Positions 1 through 9,518 of a DNA stretch of 64,000 nucleotides are shown in pieces (the first letter of the stretch is position 1; each line of letters begins with the position of its first letter). A program made the position numbers and the translations under genes. This DNA is from Zhongshania aliphaticivorans (lineage in GTDB: Bacteria; Pseudomonadota; Gammaproteobacteria; Pseudomonadales; Spongiibacteraceae), in NCBI RefSeq assembly GCF_902705875.1, contig NZ_CACSIK010000001.1, positions 568,741 through 632,740 of the forward strand, in the 5' to 3' direction. Below the pieces are notes generated by a model. That model had not been told where the DNA came from and made no database searches. It saw only the letters and a program-made list of their open reading frames with translations.

Positions 1-2895
1 CTATCAGGTATATCAGTTCGCCACCCAGAAGACACATTATGGCGTTTTACTTTGCCGCAGCTCGAAGTGGGGGCAACAAATGCACTGCTGACAGAAAGCG
101 ATATTTTGCCGGAATATTCACAAGGTGTATTGAGTGACTTGGCACCGGAAGGTTTGCTCAAACACATACAGTTTGACTTATATACCAGTGGTTCTCGTGT
201 TGAAAGCTTCGCACTTAGAGCAGAGGCAGCAGATTTAAGTGTTAAGCCGTGGCAGGGTGCGCCGGGCGCCCAAGGTTTGACAGGCTATCTCGAGATTGGC
301 CCTCAGCAAGGTTTGCTGATGGTTGATTCCCAGGCGCTTTCACTTTCTTTTCCACACTTATATGACGATGCTTTTAAGCTAGAGGATGTAAAGGCTGAAT
401 TACGTTGGGATTATGATGACCAGCGTTTACGTTTGCATAGCGGTCTGATTAAGGCAATAAATAATGACAAGCGATTATCTGCGCTACTTCGTTTAGACCT
501 ACCGCTTCATAAAGAGGTTGAGCCGGGCCCGACAATGACGCTAATGGTTGGGGCAAAAGGTATTGATGCTAGCCAATATAATACTTACACCCCCAATATT
601 TTAAGTGATAGCCTACAAGAATGGCTCGCCTCTAGTATTCAAGGTGGTACGGTTAACACTGCGGGATTTATTTTTCACGGTTCGCTGTTGGCGAAGTCTG
701 AGTACTCTCCGTCGATACAGTTAGCGTTAGACCTGTCAGATGTTGAGCTGCGCTTTCTTCAGGACTGGCCTGCAATAAAAGCGCAGCAGGCGCAGCTTGT
801 CATTGATAATGCAGAAATAACAGCCGCATCTCGTTCAGCGACGTTAAATGATATGGCCTTAAATCCGTTATCTGTACATGTTACGCCATCTGCTGAGGGT
901 TATTCGGTTCTTGATGTTGCCGCAGCGGCCACACCCAACTTTAAGCAAATCAAAAGCTTGTTGCTCGATACCCCTTTACATTCTTATATCGGTAATACTT
1001 TTGATTCGTGGACAGGGGAGGGGAATGCAAATGTCGACGTAGGGATTCATTTGCCGTTGGCAAATGGCTATGAGCCTAATATTCGGGTTGATTCCGATAT
1101 TGATTTTTCGGTTTTGGGTCTACCAGATTATCGTTTAACGCTAAGCGCTGCCAAAGGGCATTTGCATTATGAAACTGAAGAGGGTCTTAGTAGTTCTAAT
1201 TTGAATGCGACAGTCTTTGAGAAACCATTGACGGCAATGATTAGTCAGGTTGGAAAACAAATTGATGTGGATGTTGCCACAACGGTTACTGCTTCAGATA
1301 TTGGTCAGTGGTTAAATACACCGGTCTTGCAGTTTTTTAAGGGCAGTACTGGTATTAAAATGCGAGTACAGGCAGGTGGTGAAAAGTCTGGTCTCACTAT
1401 TTCATCAGACTTAAAGGGCGTAGAAATAGCTCTACCGCAGCCTTTTTATAAGTCTCCTAGTTTGTCTCAGCAACTCGCAATTTGGCTGCCGTTTGACGGT
1501 GACGGTATCTTAGGGCTTGCGCTTGAAGATCAGCTAAATCTCCAGCTAGGATTAAATGATAGCGGGGTATATGGCGCCAATCTATATCTGGGCAGTAGTG
1601 AAGAAAATACTGCGATGCTACGTCCCCTGATTGGTCAATTTAATGTTGCGGGCAGTATTGAGTTTGCGAGTTTTAGTCAGTGGCAGAATATTGCAGATCA
1701 GTACTTGTCGTCATTGCAACCTAGTGGCGGTGCGTCGATGGTGCTCGCTGTTAATGGTTTGGATATTGATGAAGTTTATATTTTTGATCACCTTTTAGAA
1801 AATGTTCGACTGGCGGTGTCCGAAAATTATGATTTCTGGCAAGTTCGGGTGGCCAGTCAACAATTATCAGGTGAGTTAGCGTTTCCTCGTAATAGCTCAT
1901 CTACAGTTGCTACGGTAATTCTGGAAAAATTAGCCTTACCGTCATTTGATGATCAATCTACTTCGTCGAGCGCTGATCTTGATCCTATGCGCTTGATGGA
2001 TGTCAATGTCGATATTGATCAGCTGTCGGTGGGAGGAGAGGCGTGGGGGCGAGTCGGTTTTGATTTGCGAATAGATGAGCGCGGTGCGCACTTTAATGCT
2101 CTTCGTGGCCAGCTTAGAGGCATAGATTTAGCTCGTGAGGCAGGAGCTAGTAGCCTACATTGGCTTAAAGACGAAGCCGGAAACCAGACTTCGTGGCTAC
2201 AGGGCTTATTTGGTGTGGGGGATCTTGGCCCGGTATTGGAAGGTTTTGGTTATTCGAAAGTTATGGAAACTAAGCGTGGCAATTACAATGTGGATATACA
2301 TTGGCCTGGTGCACCGACACAGTGGAAATTGTTACAGAGTGAGGGTGAGTTCAGTTTTAGTTTTGAAAATGGTCGTTTTTTAAAAAGTTCAGATGCAGCT
2401 AGCGGTGCCTTGCGGGTGTTCAGTATTTTTAATATGGCAAATATAGTTCGCCGTTTAAAATTTGATTTTCGTGATGTGTTCAGTAAAGGTATTTATTTTG
2501 ATTCCATGCGTGGCAGCCTCAGTTTGAGCGAAGGCATAGTGGAGTTGAAAGAACCTTTAGATATCAAAGGCCCGTCCAGTGGTTTTCAGATGACAGGTAC
2601 CATCGATTTAAATACCGATATCCCTGATCTTCGCTTGGTTGCAACATTACCTGTTGGTAGTAACCTTCCTTGGGTTGCGGCGTTGGTGGGTGGTTTGCCA
2701 GCAGCGGCAGGAGCCTATGTAGTGACGAAAGTTTTTGAAGAGCAAGTTAATAGCTTTTCCAGTGCTGTTTACGATATATCTGGTACTGTGCAGCAACCGG
2801 AGCTGACATTTAAAAATATCTTTGACGTTGGTTCTGGTGATGTCAGTAAGGCGAAAGAGAAGACGAAAGATAAGTCGAGTGAGGTACCGAAATAA
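1..2895 (+). CDS. yhdP: YhdP family AsmA-like protein, 3' part (5' end outside window)
   Basis: The frame is open from base 1, so the gene starts upstream; 964 residues are visible, against about 1270 in E. coli YhdP. YhdP is a large inner-membrane-anchored periplasmic protein of the AsmA/TamB group, which bridges the envelope and moves phospholipid to the outer membrane. The visible part is made of repeating beta-rich segments. It ends with the family's conserved C-terminal block: an IPDLRLVATLPVG stretch, a hydrophobic GLPAAAGAYVV segment, then a VQQPELTF strand and a lysine-rich tail. The nitrilase-family gene follows 36 bp later on the same strand, as in Pseudomonas. The family assignment is firm. 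The exact transport role is known only from E. coli relatives. Confidence 0.9.
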   Translation, partial: LSGISVRHPEDTLWRFTLPQLEVGATNALLTESDILPEYSQGVLSDLAPEGLLKHIQFDLYTSGSRVESFALRAEAADLSVKPWQGAPGAQGLTGYLEIGPQQGLLMVDSQALSLSFPHLYDDAFKLEDVKAELRWDYDDQRLRLHSGLIKAINNDKRLSALLRLDLPLHKEVEPGPTMTLMVGAKGIDASQYNTYTPNILSDSLQEWLASSIQGGTVNTAGFIFHGSLLAKSEYSPSIQLALDLSDVELRFLQDWPAIKAQQAQLVIDNAEITAASRSATLNDMALNPLSVHVTPSAEGYSVLDVAAAATPNFKQIKSLLLDTPLHSYIGNTFDSWTGEGNANVDVGIHLPLANGYEPNIRVDSDIDFSVLGLPDYRLTLSAAKGHLHYETEEGLSSSNLNATVFEKPLTAMISQVGKQIDVDVATTVTASDIGQWLNTPVLQFFKGSTGIKMRVQAGGEKSGLTISSDLKGVEIALPQPFYKSPSLSQQLAIWLPFDGDGILGLALEDQLNLQLGLNDSGVYGANLYLGSSEENTAMLRPLIGQFNVAGSIEFASFSQWQNIADQYLSSLQPSGGASMVLAVNGLDIDEVYIFDHLLENVRLAVSENYDFWQVRVASQQLSGELAFPRNSSSTVATVILEKLALPSFDDQSTSSSADLDPMRLMDVNVDIDQLSVGGEAWGRVGFDLRIDERGAHFNALRGQLRGIDLAREAGASSLHWLKDEAGNQTSWLQGLFGVGDLGPVLEGFGYSKVMETKRGNYNVDIHWPGAPTQWKLLQSEGEFSFSFENGRFLKSSDAASGALRVFSIFNMANIVRRLKFDFRDVFSKGIYFDSMRGSLSLSEGIVELKEPLDIKGPSSGFQMTGTIDLNTDIPDLRLVATLPVGSNLPWVAALVGGLPAAAGAYVVTKVFEEQVNSFSSAVYDISGTVQQPELTFKNIFDVGSGDVSKAKEKTKDKSSEVPK

Positions 2896-2931
2896 TGTCG
2901 CAGAGTAATGATGATTTTCGAGTAAGTAGTG

Positions 2932-3753
2932 ATGCCTGAGCCATGGTTACCTATCGGTGTTGCGGCATTGCAAATGGTGTCTGGTCAAAAGCTAGACGAT
3001 AATTTGCAAAGTGCACAAGCACTGGTGGCAACTGCGGCTAAAAAGGGAGCAAAGCTGGCCGTATTGCCGGAAAATTTTGCTTTGTTTGGAAGCAAAAAAA
3101 TATTTACTTTGGCGACAGACGAGGCGAGAGATGGTGCCATTCAGCATTTTTTATCGAACTTAGCGTCTGACTACGGTATCACCTTGGTTGGTGGGTCTAT
3201 CCCATTGCCATCACCAGATGGTCGAGTGTTTGCGTGCTCATTTGTTTATGGCGCCGACGGTAGTTGTTTGGGATGTTATCGGAAAATTCACTTATTTGAC
3301 GCGGATGTCGGTGATGCTCAGGGTTCTTATCGTGAGTCGGACAGTTATGCGCCAGGTGAAAATATTCTGGTGGTTGATTCTGCCGTGGGGCGCATAGGGG
3401 TGGGTATTTGCTACGATCTGCGTTTTCCGGAAATGTTTCGCCGCATGCTGGATCAACAGGCTGAAATTATTGTTTTACCGTCGGCGTTTACCCGAAGTAC
3501 AGGGTGGGCGCATTGGCTGCCATTGCTGCGGGCGCGCGCCATAGAAAACCAATGCTTGGTTGTTGCGGCCAATCAGGGTGGGATTCACGACGCAAAGCGA
3601 CAAACCTCTGGTGGTTCAGTGGTGATTGATAGCTGGGGAAGCGTGCTGGCCGAGGCGGGTTTAGGTGAAGCCTGCGTGATAGCCAAATATGATCGAGAAG
3701 AGCAGCGGGCTTTGCGGCAGAGGATGCCGGTTTCACAGCATCGCCGCTTGTAA
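2932..3753 (+). CDS. Carbon-nitrogen hydrolase (Nit1-like, probable deaminated-glutathione amidase)
   Basis: Cytoplasmic nitrilase-superfamily amidase of about 273 residues. The catalytic Glu-Lys-Cys triad is visible: Glu in LPENF (about residue 47), Lys in YRKIHLFD (about 118) and Cys in GVGICYDLRFPE (about 160). The RKIHLFD and CYDLRFPE blocks are typical of the Nit1/NitA branch, which hydrolyses deaminated glutathione as metabolite repair. The exact substrate is inferred. A GTG lies just before the chosen ATG; the ATG was preferred. In Pseudomonas this gene is followed by tldD; here it runs convergently into yjgA. Confidence 0.88.
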   Translation: MPEPWLPIGVAALQMVSGQKLDDNLQSAQALVATAAKKGAKLAVLPENFALFGSKKIFTLATDEARDGAIQHFLSNLASDYGITLVGGSIPLPSPDGRVFACSFVYGADGSCLGCYRKIHLFDADVGDAQGSYRESDSYAPGENILVVDSAVGRIGVGICYDLRFPEMFRRMLDQQAEIIVLPSAFTRSTGWAHWLPLLRARAIENQCLVVAANQGGIHDAKRQTSGGSVVIDSWGSVLAEAGLGEACVIAKYDREEQRALRQRMPVSQHRRL

Positions 3754-3766
3754 ATTGGTTTTTATA

Positions 3767-4276
3767 TTACGCCGTCGATTGGTTTTCCTGTAGCTCTCTT
3801 AAATATTGAAATAATTTACGTTTTGCAGCCGGAGGCTTGTTTGCTTTCGCATCTTTAGCTGATTGCAAGATAAGTGTTCGCAGGCGTTGGCGATCGGCGC
3901 TTGGAAATTGCGCAATCACTTTTTCTATACCCGGTAAACCTTCTTCAACCACAGTATCTCTAAGCTCTTCTAAGCGGTGGAATGCTCGTGCGAGTTCGCG
4001 CTGCCCTTCGTCGCGCTTTGCGAGTCCGGCCTCAATTTCACTGAGGTCAATCCCGCGCATTAGTTTACCAATATATTGTAATTGTCGACGTAAACCCTCG
4101 CGACTAGTCAGACGTCTAGCCGTTGAAATGGCCTCGCTGAGGTGCTCGTCGTGAATGGGGATTTTGGCTAATTCATTGTTACTGAGTTTTACCAGTTGTT
4201 CGCCCAAGTCTTGCATTGCCTGCATTTCTTTTTTAAGTGCGGTTTTACTGGGGCGTTCGAATTCAGATTCGGTCAC
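3767..4276 (-). CDS. darP: YjgA/DarP (DUF615) 50S ribosome-associated protein
   Basis: 169 residues, a small, highly charged, helical protein of the DUF615 family. E. coli YjgA (renamed DarP) binds late 50S precursors and helps peptidyl-transferase-centre maturation. The family is recognised from the SREGLRRQLQYIGKLMR block in the middle and the basic C-terminal AKRKLFQYLRELQE. It converges on the amidase gene with a 13-bp gap. In Pseudomonas yjgA lies beside tldD and pmbA, the TldD/E peptidase genes; neither is present here. Confidence 0.88.
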   Translation of the reverse strand: MTESEFERPSKTALKKEMQAMQDLGEQLVKLSNNELAKIPIHDEHLSEAISTARRLTSREGLRRQLQYIGKLMRGIDLSEIEAGLAKRDEGQRELARAFHRLEELRDTVVEEGLPGIEKVIAQFPSADRQRLRTLILQSAKDAKANKPPAAKRKLFQYLRELQENQSTA

Positions 4277-4320
4277 GTTACGATCCGTATAGTTTAAATA
4301 TTGTTGTTTTGTAAGGCTTT

Positions 4321-5679
4321 TTAGCCGTAAAAATAACTGGCAAGGCCAAGAAATGATAGAAAACCAATCACATCGGTGACGGTGGTAAGTACTACGCCAC
4401 CCGCCAAGGCAGGGTCAATATTCAGAGATTTCATTATCAAGGGTAAAACGGCGCCTGCAAGTGCTGCTGTGAGTAGGTTGATAATGATGGCGGCACCGAT
4501 GATTCCTCCCATTAATGCATCATCAAACCACAGTGTTGTCGCCGCGGCGATAATGATAGCCCATATTACGCCATTAATGGCGCCAACAGCCATTTCACGG
4601 TTGATTAACCAGCGGCTATTGTCTCGACTAATATGACCTAATGCCATACCACGAATTACCACGGTGAGGGTTTGGGTGCCGGCAACGCCGCCCATGCTTG
4701 CTACTATGGGCATTAAAACTGCGAGGGCGACGACTTTTTCAATTGTGCCTTCAAAAAGGTTAATGACGGCAGACGCGATAAAGGCAGTAAGTAGATTTAT
4801 TCCTAGCCAAACGGCTCGCCGCGGGGCTGTTGTTAAAACCGCGGCAAAGGTATCTTCATCTTCATCTAAGCCGGCCATGCTCATCAAGGAGTGGTCAGAT
4901 TCCTCGCGGATAACATCGACCACGTCATCGATGGTTATTCGACCGAGCAGCAGACTATTGTCATCGACTACCGGCGCAGAGACCCAATCGTGCCGAGCAA
5001 AGAGGGTGGCCACCTCTTTGGAAGGCATTTTTGCGGGGATAGGTTCGACTTCGGTATCCATAATTTCTCGAACGGTCACGCTGGGGTCGGACACTAATAA
5101 TTTGCGTAACGATAAAACGCCGATGTATTGGTCGTTGCGATTGACGACCAAGAGGCTGTCGGTCATCTCTGGGAGCTGTTCGTGACGACGTAGATAGCGA
5201 AGGGCGACATCAAGCGTAATGTTAGGTCGGACTGTGATCGTGTCGGTGTTCATCAAACCACCGGCACTATCTTCATCGTAGGATAATACGTGCTCGACGC
5301 GAACTCGATCTTGATGATCCATCGAGTTGAGGACTTCGCGAATTACACGGTCGGGTAATTGCTGCAGAATGTCCGCAATATCATCGGCTTCAAGGCCTTC
5401 GGTGATGGTGGCGACTTCTTCGGCATCCATCTGGCGCAGGAATTGACTCTGAACCTCATCGTTGAGATGTTGGAGGATATCCCCCTCGTTCTCAATATCG
5501 ATGAGCTGCCACAACACACTACGAATTGTGTGCGGAGTGGATTCTATTAAATGGGCGGCATCCGCGGGAGGCAAGCCATTTAACATGCGACGGATTTGTA
5601 AAAAGCCACCGGAACCCAGCGCGTCATTCAGGGTTTTGAGTTGGCTCTCGGTTTGTAGCTTTTCAGCAGTCTGGGCCAT
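4321..5679 (-). CDS. mgtE: MgtE-type magnesium channel
   Basis: 452 residues with the full MgtE layout. An N-terminal superhelical domain (about 30-130) carries repeated LQQLPDRVIREVLNSMD-like helices. A pair of CBS domains follows (about 137-260), with AGGLMNTDTITVRP at its start. Five C-terminal membrane helices (about 290-450) form the pore. The pore signature appears as GGVAGTQTLTVVIRG, and DPALAGGVVLTTVTDVIGF lies near the end. MgtE is a Mg2+-selective inner-membrane channel gated by Mg2+ binding to the cytosolic CBS region. An AGGGATAGG-like ribosome site precedes the ATG. In Pseudomonas-type gene order this position belongs to other genes. Confidence 0.93.
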   Translation of the reverse strand: MAQTAEKLQTESQLKTLNDALGSGGFLQIRRMLNGLPPADAAHLIESTPHTIRSVLWQLIDIENEGDILQHLNDEVQSQFLRQMDAEEVATITEGLEADDIADILQQLPDRVIREVLNSMDHQDRVRVEHVLSYDEDSAGGLMNTDTITVRPNITLDVALRYLRRHEQLPEMTDSLLVVNRNDQYIGVLSLRKLLVSDPSVTVREIMDTEVEPIPAKMPSKEVATLFARHDWVSAPVVDDNSLLLGRITIDDVVDVIREESDHSLMSMAGLDEDEDTFAAVLTTAPRRAVWLGINLLTAFIASAVINLFEGTIEKVVALAVLMPIVASMGGVAGTQTLTVVIRGMALGHISRDNSRWLINREMAVGAINGVIWAIIIAAATTLWFDDALMGGIIGAAIIINLLTAALAGAVLPLIMKSLNIDPALAGGVVLTTVTDVIGFLSFLGLASYFYG

Positions 5680-5699
5680 ACCTATCCCTAGCCTGAGCC

Positions 5700-5864
5700 A
5701 TTAAGTGGAAAGAACGTTTTTGGCTGTTGATACTTATTGGTATTTCAATACTGCTGGGGGTGACCGTCAGTTTGTTACCAATTTATGTGCTGTCTTCAGG
5801 ATTTACTGTGGCTAATTATCCTTTAAAGTACGGTTCGCAACAATCCAAAGTATACCTTCAGTAG
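5700..5864 (+). CDS. Possible small single-pass membrane protein, non-canonical start
   Basis: The interval between mgtE and ptsO holds a plus-strand frame of 54 codons, free of stops from 5697 to the TAG at 5862. It reads like a real small membrane protein: a basic IKWKERFW start, a strongly hydrophobic stretch LLILIGISILLGVTVSLLPIYV, then a polar tail. There is no ATG or GTG at the head of the frame: the choices are ATT at 5700 or TTG at 5727. No convincing ribosome site is seen. It could be the remnant of a longer gene. No homologue is recognised. Confidence 0.25.
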   Translation: MKWKERFWLLILIGISILLGVTVSLLPIYVLSSGFTVANYPLKYGSQQSKVYLQ

Positions 5865-5888
5865 TATAAATACGTCATATTACGCTTA

Positions 5889-6158
5889 TTATTCAGCTTC
5901 CCCAAAACGTTGAGAAATAATATCTAAAACTGCTGACAGGGCGGCTTGTTCATCGTCACCGTCACAGCGAACAGTGATTTCTGTGCCTTTGCTTGCGGCT
6001 AACATCATCACCGCCATGATGCTTTTGCCGTCGACAGATCTGTCACCAACACTGATTTGCACGGTGGCAGTAAAGTCTCCTGCTGTGGAAACGAGTTTTG
6101 CCGCTGCGCGGGCATGCAGGCCAAGTTTGTTAATAATTATTATTTGGGATTCAACCAT
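5889..6158 (-). CDS. ptsO: NPr, HPr-like phosphocarrier of the nitrogen PTS
   Basis: 89-residue HPr-fold protein. The phosphorylatable histidine is His15 in NKLGLHARAA, and the GKS regulatory-serine region is present around Ser46 (VDGKSIMAVMML). NPr passes phosphate from EI-Ntr (PtsP) to EIIA-Ntr (PtsN). It is the third gene of the ptsN-rapZ-ptsO series transcribed leftwards. The gap to rapZ is only 11 bp, so co-transcription is likely. PtsP is not in this window. Confidence 0.93.
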   Translation of the reverse strand: MVESQIIIINKLGLHARAAAKLVSTAGDFTATVQISVGDRSVDGKSIMAVMMLAASKGTEITVRCDGDDEQAALSAVLDIISQRFGEAE

Positions 6159-6169
6159 TGTGAGTGCTC

Positions 6170-7027
6170 TTAACGCTGGAGTTCGCGATGGCGAACTTGT
6201 AAGTCTGGATAGCTATTGCGCAGGGCTTTAGCAAGAGTCTCCGTCATATATACTGAGCGATGTTGGCCTCCAGTGCAGCCAATGGCAATGGTAAAGTAAC
6301 TTCGGTTGCTGGTTTCAATTTTGGGCAGCCAATGTTGTAGATATTGCAGGATATCGTTGTACATAAGACGGACATCCTCTTGCTTGCTGAGATATTCTTG
6401 CACCTCACTATCTTGGCCGGTCAATACCCGAAGCCCTTCGTGCCAGTGAGGGTTGGGTAGCATGCGGAGGTCGTAAACTAAGTCTGCATCTATGGGTAGG
6501 CCTCGTTTAAAGCCAAATGATTTTAATTGTACAGCTAGCTTGCTGGCATCGGCACCAAGGATGCGGTCGCGAATTGCAGCTCTGAGCTCATGTACCGTCA
6601 TATCGCTGGTGTCAATGGCGAGTGATGCTTCAATGACGATGGGCTCTAGTAGCGCGGTTTCGAGCTTGATTGCATCCGCCAAAGGCAGAGAGTCAGTGGT
6701 TAGCGGATGGCGTCTACGGGTTTCGCTAAAGCGTTTTATTAGCTTGTCATCACCCGCATCTAAAAAAACGATACGCAGAGTAGCGTGCTTTTTTACTTTG
6801 TCGCACAATGCTTGAAATCTGGCGAGTTCTGCGCGCGAATTACGAGCGTCTATACACACAGCAACCTGTTGATGAACTTTAAGTGAGCTGTGTGATAGCT
6901 CTTTAACTAGTTCGGGTAGTAGTGATATAGGGAGATTATCAATGGCATAATAACCTTCATCTTCTAGTTGGTGAAGCGCGGTACTTTTCCCCGACCCTGA
7001 TCGTCCACTGAGAATGATGAGTTCCAT
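6170..7027 (-). CDS. rapZ: RapZ RNase adapter / nucleotide-binding protein
   Basis: 285 residues. The N-terminal P-loop GRSGSGKS is at residues 8-15. The C-terminal domain carries GCTGGQHRSVYMTE, the conserved RapZ signature of the RNA- and metabolite-binding region. In enterobacteria RapZ binds glucosamine-6-phosphate and directs RNase E to the GlmZ small RNA, controlling GlmS. Whether that small-RNA circuit exists here cannot be seen. It starts 1 bp after the end of ptsN, implying translational coupling in the ptsN-rapZ-ptsO unit. Confidence 0.94.
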   Translation of the reverse strand: MELIILSGRSGSGKSTALHQLEDEGYYAIDNLPISLLPELVKELSHSSLKVHQQVAVCIDARNSRAELARFQALCDKVKKHATLRIVFLDAGDDKLIKRFSETRRRHPLTTDSLPLADAIKLETALLEPIVIEASLAIDTSDMTVHELRAAIRDRILGADASKLAVQLKSFGFKRGLPIDADLVYDLRMLPNPHWHEGLRVLTGQDSEVQEYLSKQEDVRLMYNDILQYLQHWLPKIETSNRSYFTIAIGCTGGQHRSVYMTETLAKALRNSYPDLQVRHRELQR

Positions 7028-7028
7028 A

Positions 7029-7478
7029 TCAGTTCACTATTGAGCGCTTGAATAAAGTGTTGGCGTCTTCTGCGGTGCGCAAGTTATTTCGGTAATCTGT
7101 TTCATTAAAGGCCGTGGCGAGGGCACTGAGGACTTTTAAATGTTCGTCGTGTGCTTCTGCGGGGACAATGAGCGCAAATATAAGATCAACGGGTTCGTCG
7201 TCAATTGCCTCAAAATCAATGGCCTGCTCTAGTTTTAATAACATCCCGGTAACACTGCTACACCGGTTGCTGCGGCAGTGTGGTATGGCTACGCCATGGC
7301 CTAGGCCTGTGCTGCCAAGGCGCTCACGTGCGAGTAATTCATTGAATAATTCATCGGCGTCAAATTCAGCATTGTCGGCAGAAATTGCTGCTGCTATGTG
7401 TTCGAGTAAGCGTTTTTTGCTGGTGACGGACACACCGCATTCGGTGCGTCCGGGGGTGAGTATTGATTCAAGTATCAT
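7029..7478 (-). CDS. ptsN: EIIA-Ntr phosphotransferase protein
   Basis: 149 residues, PTS EIIA type-2 domain. The phospho-accepting histidine is His67 in GLGHGVAIPHCR. PtsN is the terminal phosphocarrier of the nitrogen PTS; it is regulatory rather than a sugar transporter, with reported effects on potassium transport and stress sigma activity in other bacteria. It lies between hpf and rapZ, with rpoN further upstream on the same strand, the classical rpoN-cluster arrangement. Confidence 0.94.
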   Translation of the reverse strand: MILESILTPGRTECGVSVTSKKRLLEHIAAAISADNAEFDADELFNELLARERLGSTGLGHGVAIPHCRSNRCSSVTGMLLKLEQAIDFEAIDDEPVDLIFALIVPAEAHDEHLKVLSALATAFNETDYRNNLRTAEDANTLFKRSIVN

Positions 7479-7517
7479 GATAGCTACGCGGTTATTTCCG
7501 GTTGAAACCGCAGGCCT

Positions 7518-7805
7518 TTAGCGGCCCAGCGATTTTTCTTTGTGTTTGATTAGCTGGCGATCAAGCTTGTCCGTCAGGCTGTCAATTGCAGCATACATGT
7601 CCTCTGATTCACAAGTGGCAAATAAGTCTGCACCGGCGACATGCACGGTTGCTTCGGCTTTTTGTACTAGTTTCTCAACAGTAAGGGTGACGTCGGTATT
7701 GGTAATGTTATCAAAATGTCGCTGAAGCTTTGAGAGTTTATTGTTGACATAATCGCGGAGGGCGGGTGTAACGTCTACGTGATGACCGCTTACAGTAATC
7801 TGCAT
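7518..7805 (-). CDS. hpf: Ribosome hibernation promoting factor, short form
   Basis: 95 residues from the ATG at 7805, chosen over an in-frame ATG at 7820 because AAGGAG sits just upstream of the inner ATG and MQITVSG is the usual family start. It is a single S30AE domain (MQITVSGHHVDVTPALRDYV at the start) without the long C-terminal extension, so it belongs to the short HPF/YfiA type. It binds the 30S A/P-site region in stationary phase. Encoded directly downstream of rpoN, its usual place. Confidence 0.92.
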   Translation of the reverse strand: MQITVSGHHVDVTPALRDYVNNKLSKLQRHFDNITNTDVTLTVEKLVQKAEATVHVAGADLFATCESEDMYAAIDSLTDKLDRQLIKHKEKSLGR

Positions 7806-7885
7806 ATATTGCTCCTTCATCGCTGAAAAAAAGCAGGCGCCTCACGGCGAGTCGCTGCTAGCAACACTCCCATCGGAGTGTTGCA

Positions 7886-9376
7886 TTATACTAGTCTTTT
7901 CCGCTCGTTTGAGGGCGGAATGACTAGTGATTCTCTATATTTGGCAATGGTGCGACGGGCTACTTGAATGCCTTGTTCGGCCAGTAAGTCTGTTATTTTA
8001 CTGTCGCTTAGGGGTTTTCGTGGATTTTCCGTCGCAACTAATTTTTTAATTAATGCTCGTATAGCCGTGCTTGAACATTCGCCACCGGTATCGGTAGAAA
8101 CATGGCTAGAGAAAAAGAATTTGAGTTCAAATATACCGCGTGGCGTGTGCATAAATTTTTGTGTGGTGACACGTGAAATGGTGGATTCATGCATACCCAC
8201 TGCTTCGGCAATATCATGGAGTACCAAGGGCTTCATGGCTTCTTCGCCGTACTCTAAAAAGCCGCGTTGATATTCAACAATTTTAGTTGCCACTTTCATC
8301 AGGGTTTCATTGCGACTTATTAAGCTTTTGATGAACCAACGCGCTTCTTGGAGATTGTCGCGAATGTAATCGTTGTCGCTACTATTGCTGCTTTGGCGCG
8401 CCATAGAGGCGTATTGAGCGTTAATCTGTATTTTTGGTGCTATATCTGGATTTAACTCAACCAGCCATCGGCCCTCTTTTTTGCTGACGAACACATCCGG
8501 TACTACGTACTCGGTGTCGTCGTGACCAACTGCACTTCCCGGCGTTGGGTCTAATGATTGAATTAGTTTTAAAATGTCGCGCAATTGCTCTTCTTTTAAG
8601 CGGCAGCGACGCATAATTTGACTGTAATCCCGATTGCCAAGTTGCGCCATGTATTGGCTAACGACAAGACACGCTTCTTCAGCGTACGGAGTGTTGCGTG
8701 GTAGTTGCCTAAGCTGGATAAGCAGGCATTCCTGTAAGTCTCTACCGCCTACTCCAGGGGGATCAAATTGTTGGATGAGGTGCAAAACCGCATTAACTTC
8801 TTCGATTTCTATGGCTTCATTATCAAAGCCGTCTACCAGTTCCTCTGGGCCGACGGTTAGGCGTCCTTTTTCGTCGATGGCGTCTATAATGGCGGCGGCT
8901 ATCATTTGGTCAAGCTCAGATAGGCGACTGAGGTTGAGTTGCCAGCGAAGATGATCTTGCAGTGAATCGTCACTCGTGTGGCGGTAATCGTTGTTGTAAT
9001 CACTATCTTCTGCTGAGGAGCTACTGCCAGAACCCGTGCCACTGGTTTGAAATACGTCGTCCCACTGGCTGTCTACCGGTAAATCTTCAGGAATATCACT
9101 GCGCTCCGCCCATTCTGTGTCAGCTTCAGGTTGGGGGGCTTCGGTTTCACTTTCAGATGCTTTTTCAGGCTTTTTTGGCTCAGCAGAGGTTGGCTCAGTA
9201 TTAACCTCGATCTCACCATCTTCGTCGCTAATTTCAAGCAGTGGGTTTGAGTCTAACGCAGATTGTATTTCTTGTTGTAAATCTAGTGTGGACAGTTGTA
9301 ATAAGCGAATCGCCTGTTGCAGCTGGGGGGTCATTGTCAGGCTTTGGCCGACTTTGAGCTGTAGCGATTGTTTCAT
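7886..9376 (-). CDS. rpoN: RNA polymerase sigma-54 factor
   Basis: 496 residues with all sigma-54 regions. Region I at the N-terminus is Gln/Leu-rich ([19 protein letters not shown]). A long acidic, Ser-rich linker follows (about 60-135). The core-binding domain and the helix-turn-helix come next. The RpoN box [10 protein letters not shown] lies at about 473-482 and recognises the -24 element. Transcription from sigma-54 needs an AAA+ activator. A good -24/-12 match precedes pilA at 60999-61014 in this same window. hpf-ptsN-rapZ-ptsO follow on the same strand. Confidence 0.96.
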   Translation of the reverse strand: MKQSLQLKVGQSLTMTPQLQQAIRLLQLSTLDLQQEIQSALDSNPLLEISDEDGEIEVNTEPTSAEPKKPEKASESETEAPQPEADTEWAERSDIPEDLPVDSQWDDVFQTSGTGSGSSSSAEDSDYNNDYRHTSDDSLQDHLRWQLNLSRLSELDQMIAAAIIDAIDEKGRLTVGPEELVDGFDNEAIEIEEVNAVLHLIQQFDPPGVGGRDLQECLLIQLRQLPRNTPYAEEACLVVSQYMAQLGNRDYSQIMRRCRLKEEQLRDILKLIQSLDPTPGSAVGHDDTEYVVPDVFVSKKEGRWLVELNPDIAPKIQINAQYASMARQSSNSSDNDYIRDNLQEARWFIKSLISRNETLMKVATKIVEYQRGFLEYGEEAMKPLVLHDIAEAVGMHESTISRVTTQKFMHTPRGIFELKFFFSSHVSTDTGGECSSTAIRALIKKLVATENPRKPLSDSKITDLLAEQGIQVARRTIAKYRESLVIPPSNERKRLV

Positions 9377-9518
9377 ATTAGTGGCTTCTACAACATGAAT
9401 TAAGTGGTAATGCGAACGATGCTTTGTTCTACCGGCAATATGTTTGCCTCACTGTCAGTGTAGTCGCGAGATTGGTTCCCTGCAATACCTGTGCCGATTC
9501 ATTTGTAGGGAACTGTAC

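Noticed and set aside
2895..2938. 14-codon frame starting in the yhdP stop (TAATG)
   Set aside because: Very short and overlaps the start of the amidase gene; no evidence of coding.
4664..5185. 173-codon plus-strand frame
   Set aside because: Antisense shadow of mgtE; low-complexity Ser/Thr/Arg composition.
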